In this document: positions 63,871-64,000 of the stretch, piece by piece
Layout of the letters: each line of letters opens with the position of its first letter
Numbering within the stretch: position 1 is the stretch's first letter
NCBI GenBank assembly: GCA_023663655.1
Contig: JAMPGZ010000007.1
Location: forward strand, 28,297 to 92,296
Direction: 5' to 3'
Source of the DNA: Lachnospiraceae bacterium
GTDB taxonomy: Bacteria > Bacteroidota > Bacteroidia > Bacteroidales > Muribaculaceae
Length of the DNA stretch: 64,000 nt
Program-made: the position numbers and the translations under genes
Notes under the pieces: generated by a model
Told to the model about the DNA's origin: nothing
The model's input: the letters and a program-made list of their open reading frames with translations, nothing else
Databases searched by the model: none

Positions 63871-64000
63871 ATTTTGCACCATCCATAAACCCACAATATG
63901 GATAGATACAGTGTCATGAGAATTTGAAATACGGGATCCACCGCACCGGCAACGATGGCGGCTTCGTGTTGGTGGTCTGTGCACATTGATTAAAGGACCA

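Noticed and set aside
63777..63986. 69-codon minus-strand ORF over the tRNA
   Set aside because: Antisense to tRNA-Pro and its terminator; artefact commonly seen at tRNA genes.

Overview
The window reads as a chromosomal segment of a gut-type Bacteroidales bacterium; a Muribaculaceae-like genome is my best guess (inference). The evidence is the FimA/Mfa-type fimbrillin operon, DUF3575, DUF5119, DUF4476 and DUF6377 families, an SLC45-type carrier, a BspA-type leucine-rich-repeat protein, an almost complete absence of Shine-Dalgarno sequences, and many promoters of the Bacteroidetes type (TTG or TTTG, about 19-21 nt, then TAnnTTTG). No rRNA, CRISPR array, prophage or integrative element is visible.

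Layout. 0-6.5 kb: a minus-strand fimbrial operon (DUF3575/OmpA-like protein, two DUF5119-type lipoproteins, three fimbrillin lipoproteins, the last cut by the window edge). 6.7-10.8 kb: reverse rubrerythrin, Na+/Ca2+ exchanger and pnp. 10.8-12.7 kb: a two-gene AAA ATPase/RloB pair that looks like an AbiL-type defence module. 12.8-21.6 kb: DUF4476 protein, dGTPase, TPM-domain protein, RluA-type pseudouridine synthase, topA and dnaX. 21.7-29.1 kb: a three-domain esterase-GH53-esterase enzyme, a thioredoxin/C39-like VKOR/45-residue peptide cassette, an SLC45-type transporter and an AAA-DUF4143 ATPase. 29.5-33.2 kb: a 2[4Fe-4S] ferredoxin, rnpB, a DcaP-like porin, a cysteine-less thioredoxin-fold protein behind a structured leader, and a RAYT transposase with REP palindromes in and beside its gene. 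33.2-41.3 kb: a nitroreductase-OPT-MATE operon, ogt, and a ligA-DUF59-lpxH operon. 41.5-48.3 kb: higBA, groSL, a small outer-membrane barrel, and ribBA with an LptF/G permease. 48.3-53.9 kb: an AraC regulator divergent from a DUF6377 membrane regulator, a second nitroreductase and a periplasmic-sensor histidine kinase. 54-58.4 kb: carAB. 58.4-64 kb: an accessory-looking patch with a candidate structured RNA of about 350 nt under a strong promoter, a frameshifted gene, a 1287-residue BspA/BIG2 surface protein and tRNA-Pro.

Most of the sequence is housekeeping (DNA replication and repair, RNA processing, protein folding, riboflavin and carbamoyl-phosphate synthesis, lipid A and LPS export) mixed with surface and host-interaction genes. 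The parts most worth a second look are the VKOR/thioredoxin/peptide cassette (24.6-26.0 kb), the unassigned RNA at 58.6-58.9 kb, the RAYT gene carrying its own REP palindromes, the structured leader at 31.73-31.84 kb, and the esterase-GH53-esterase fusion.
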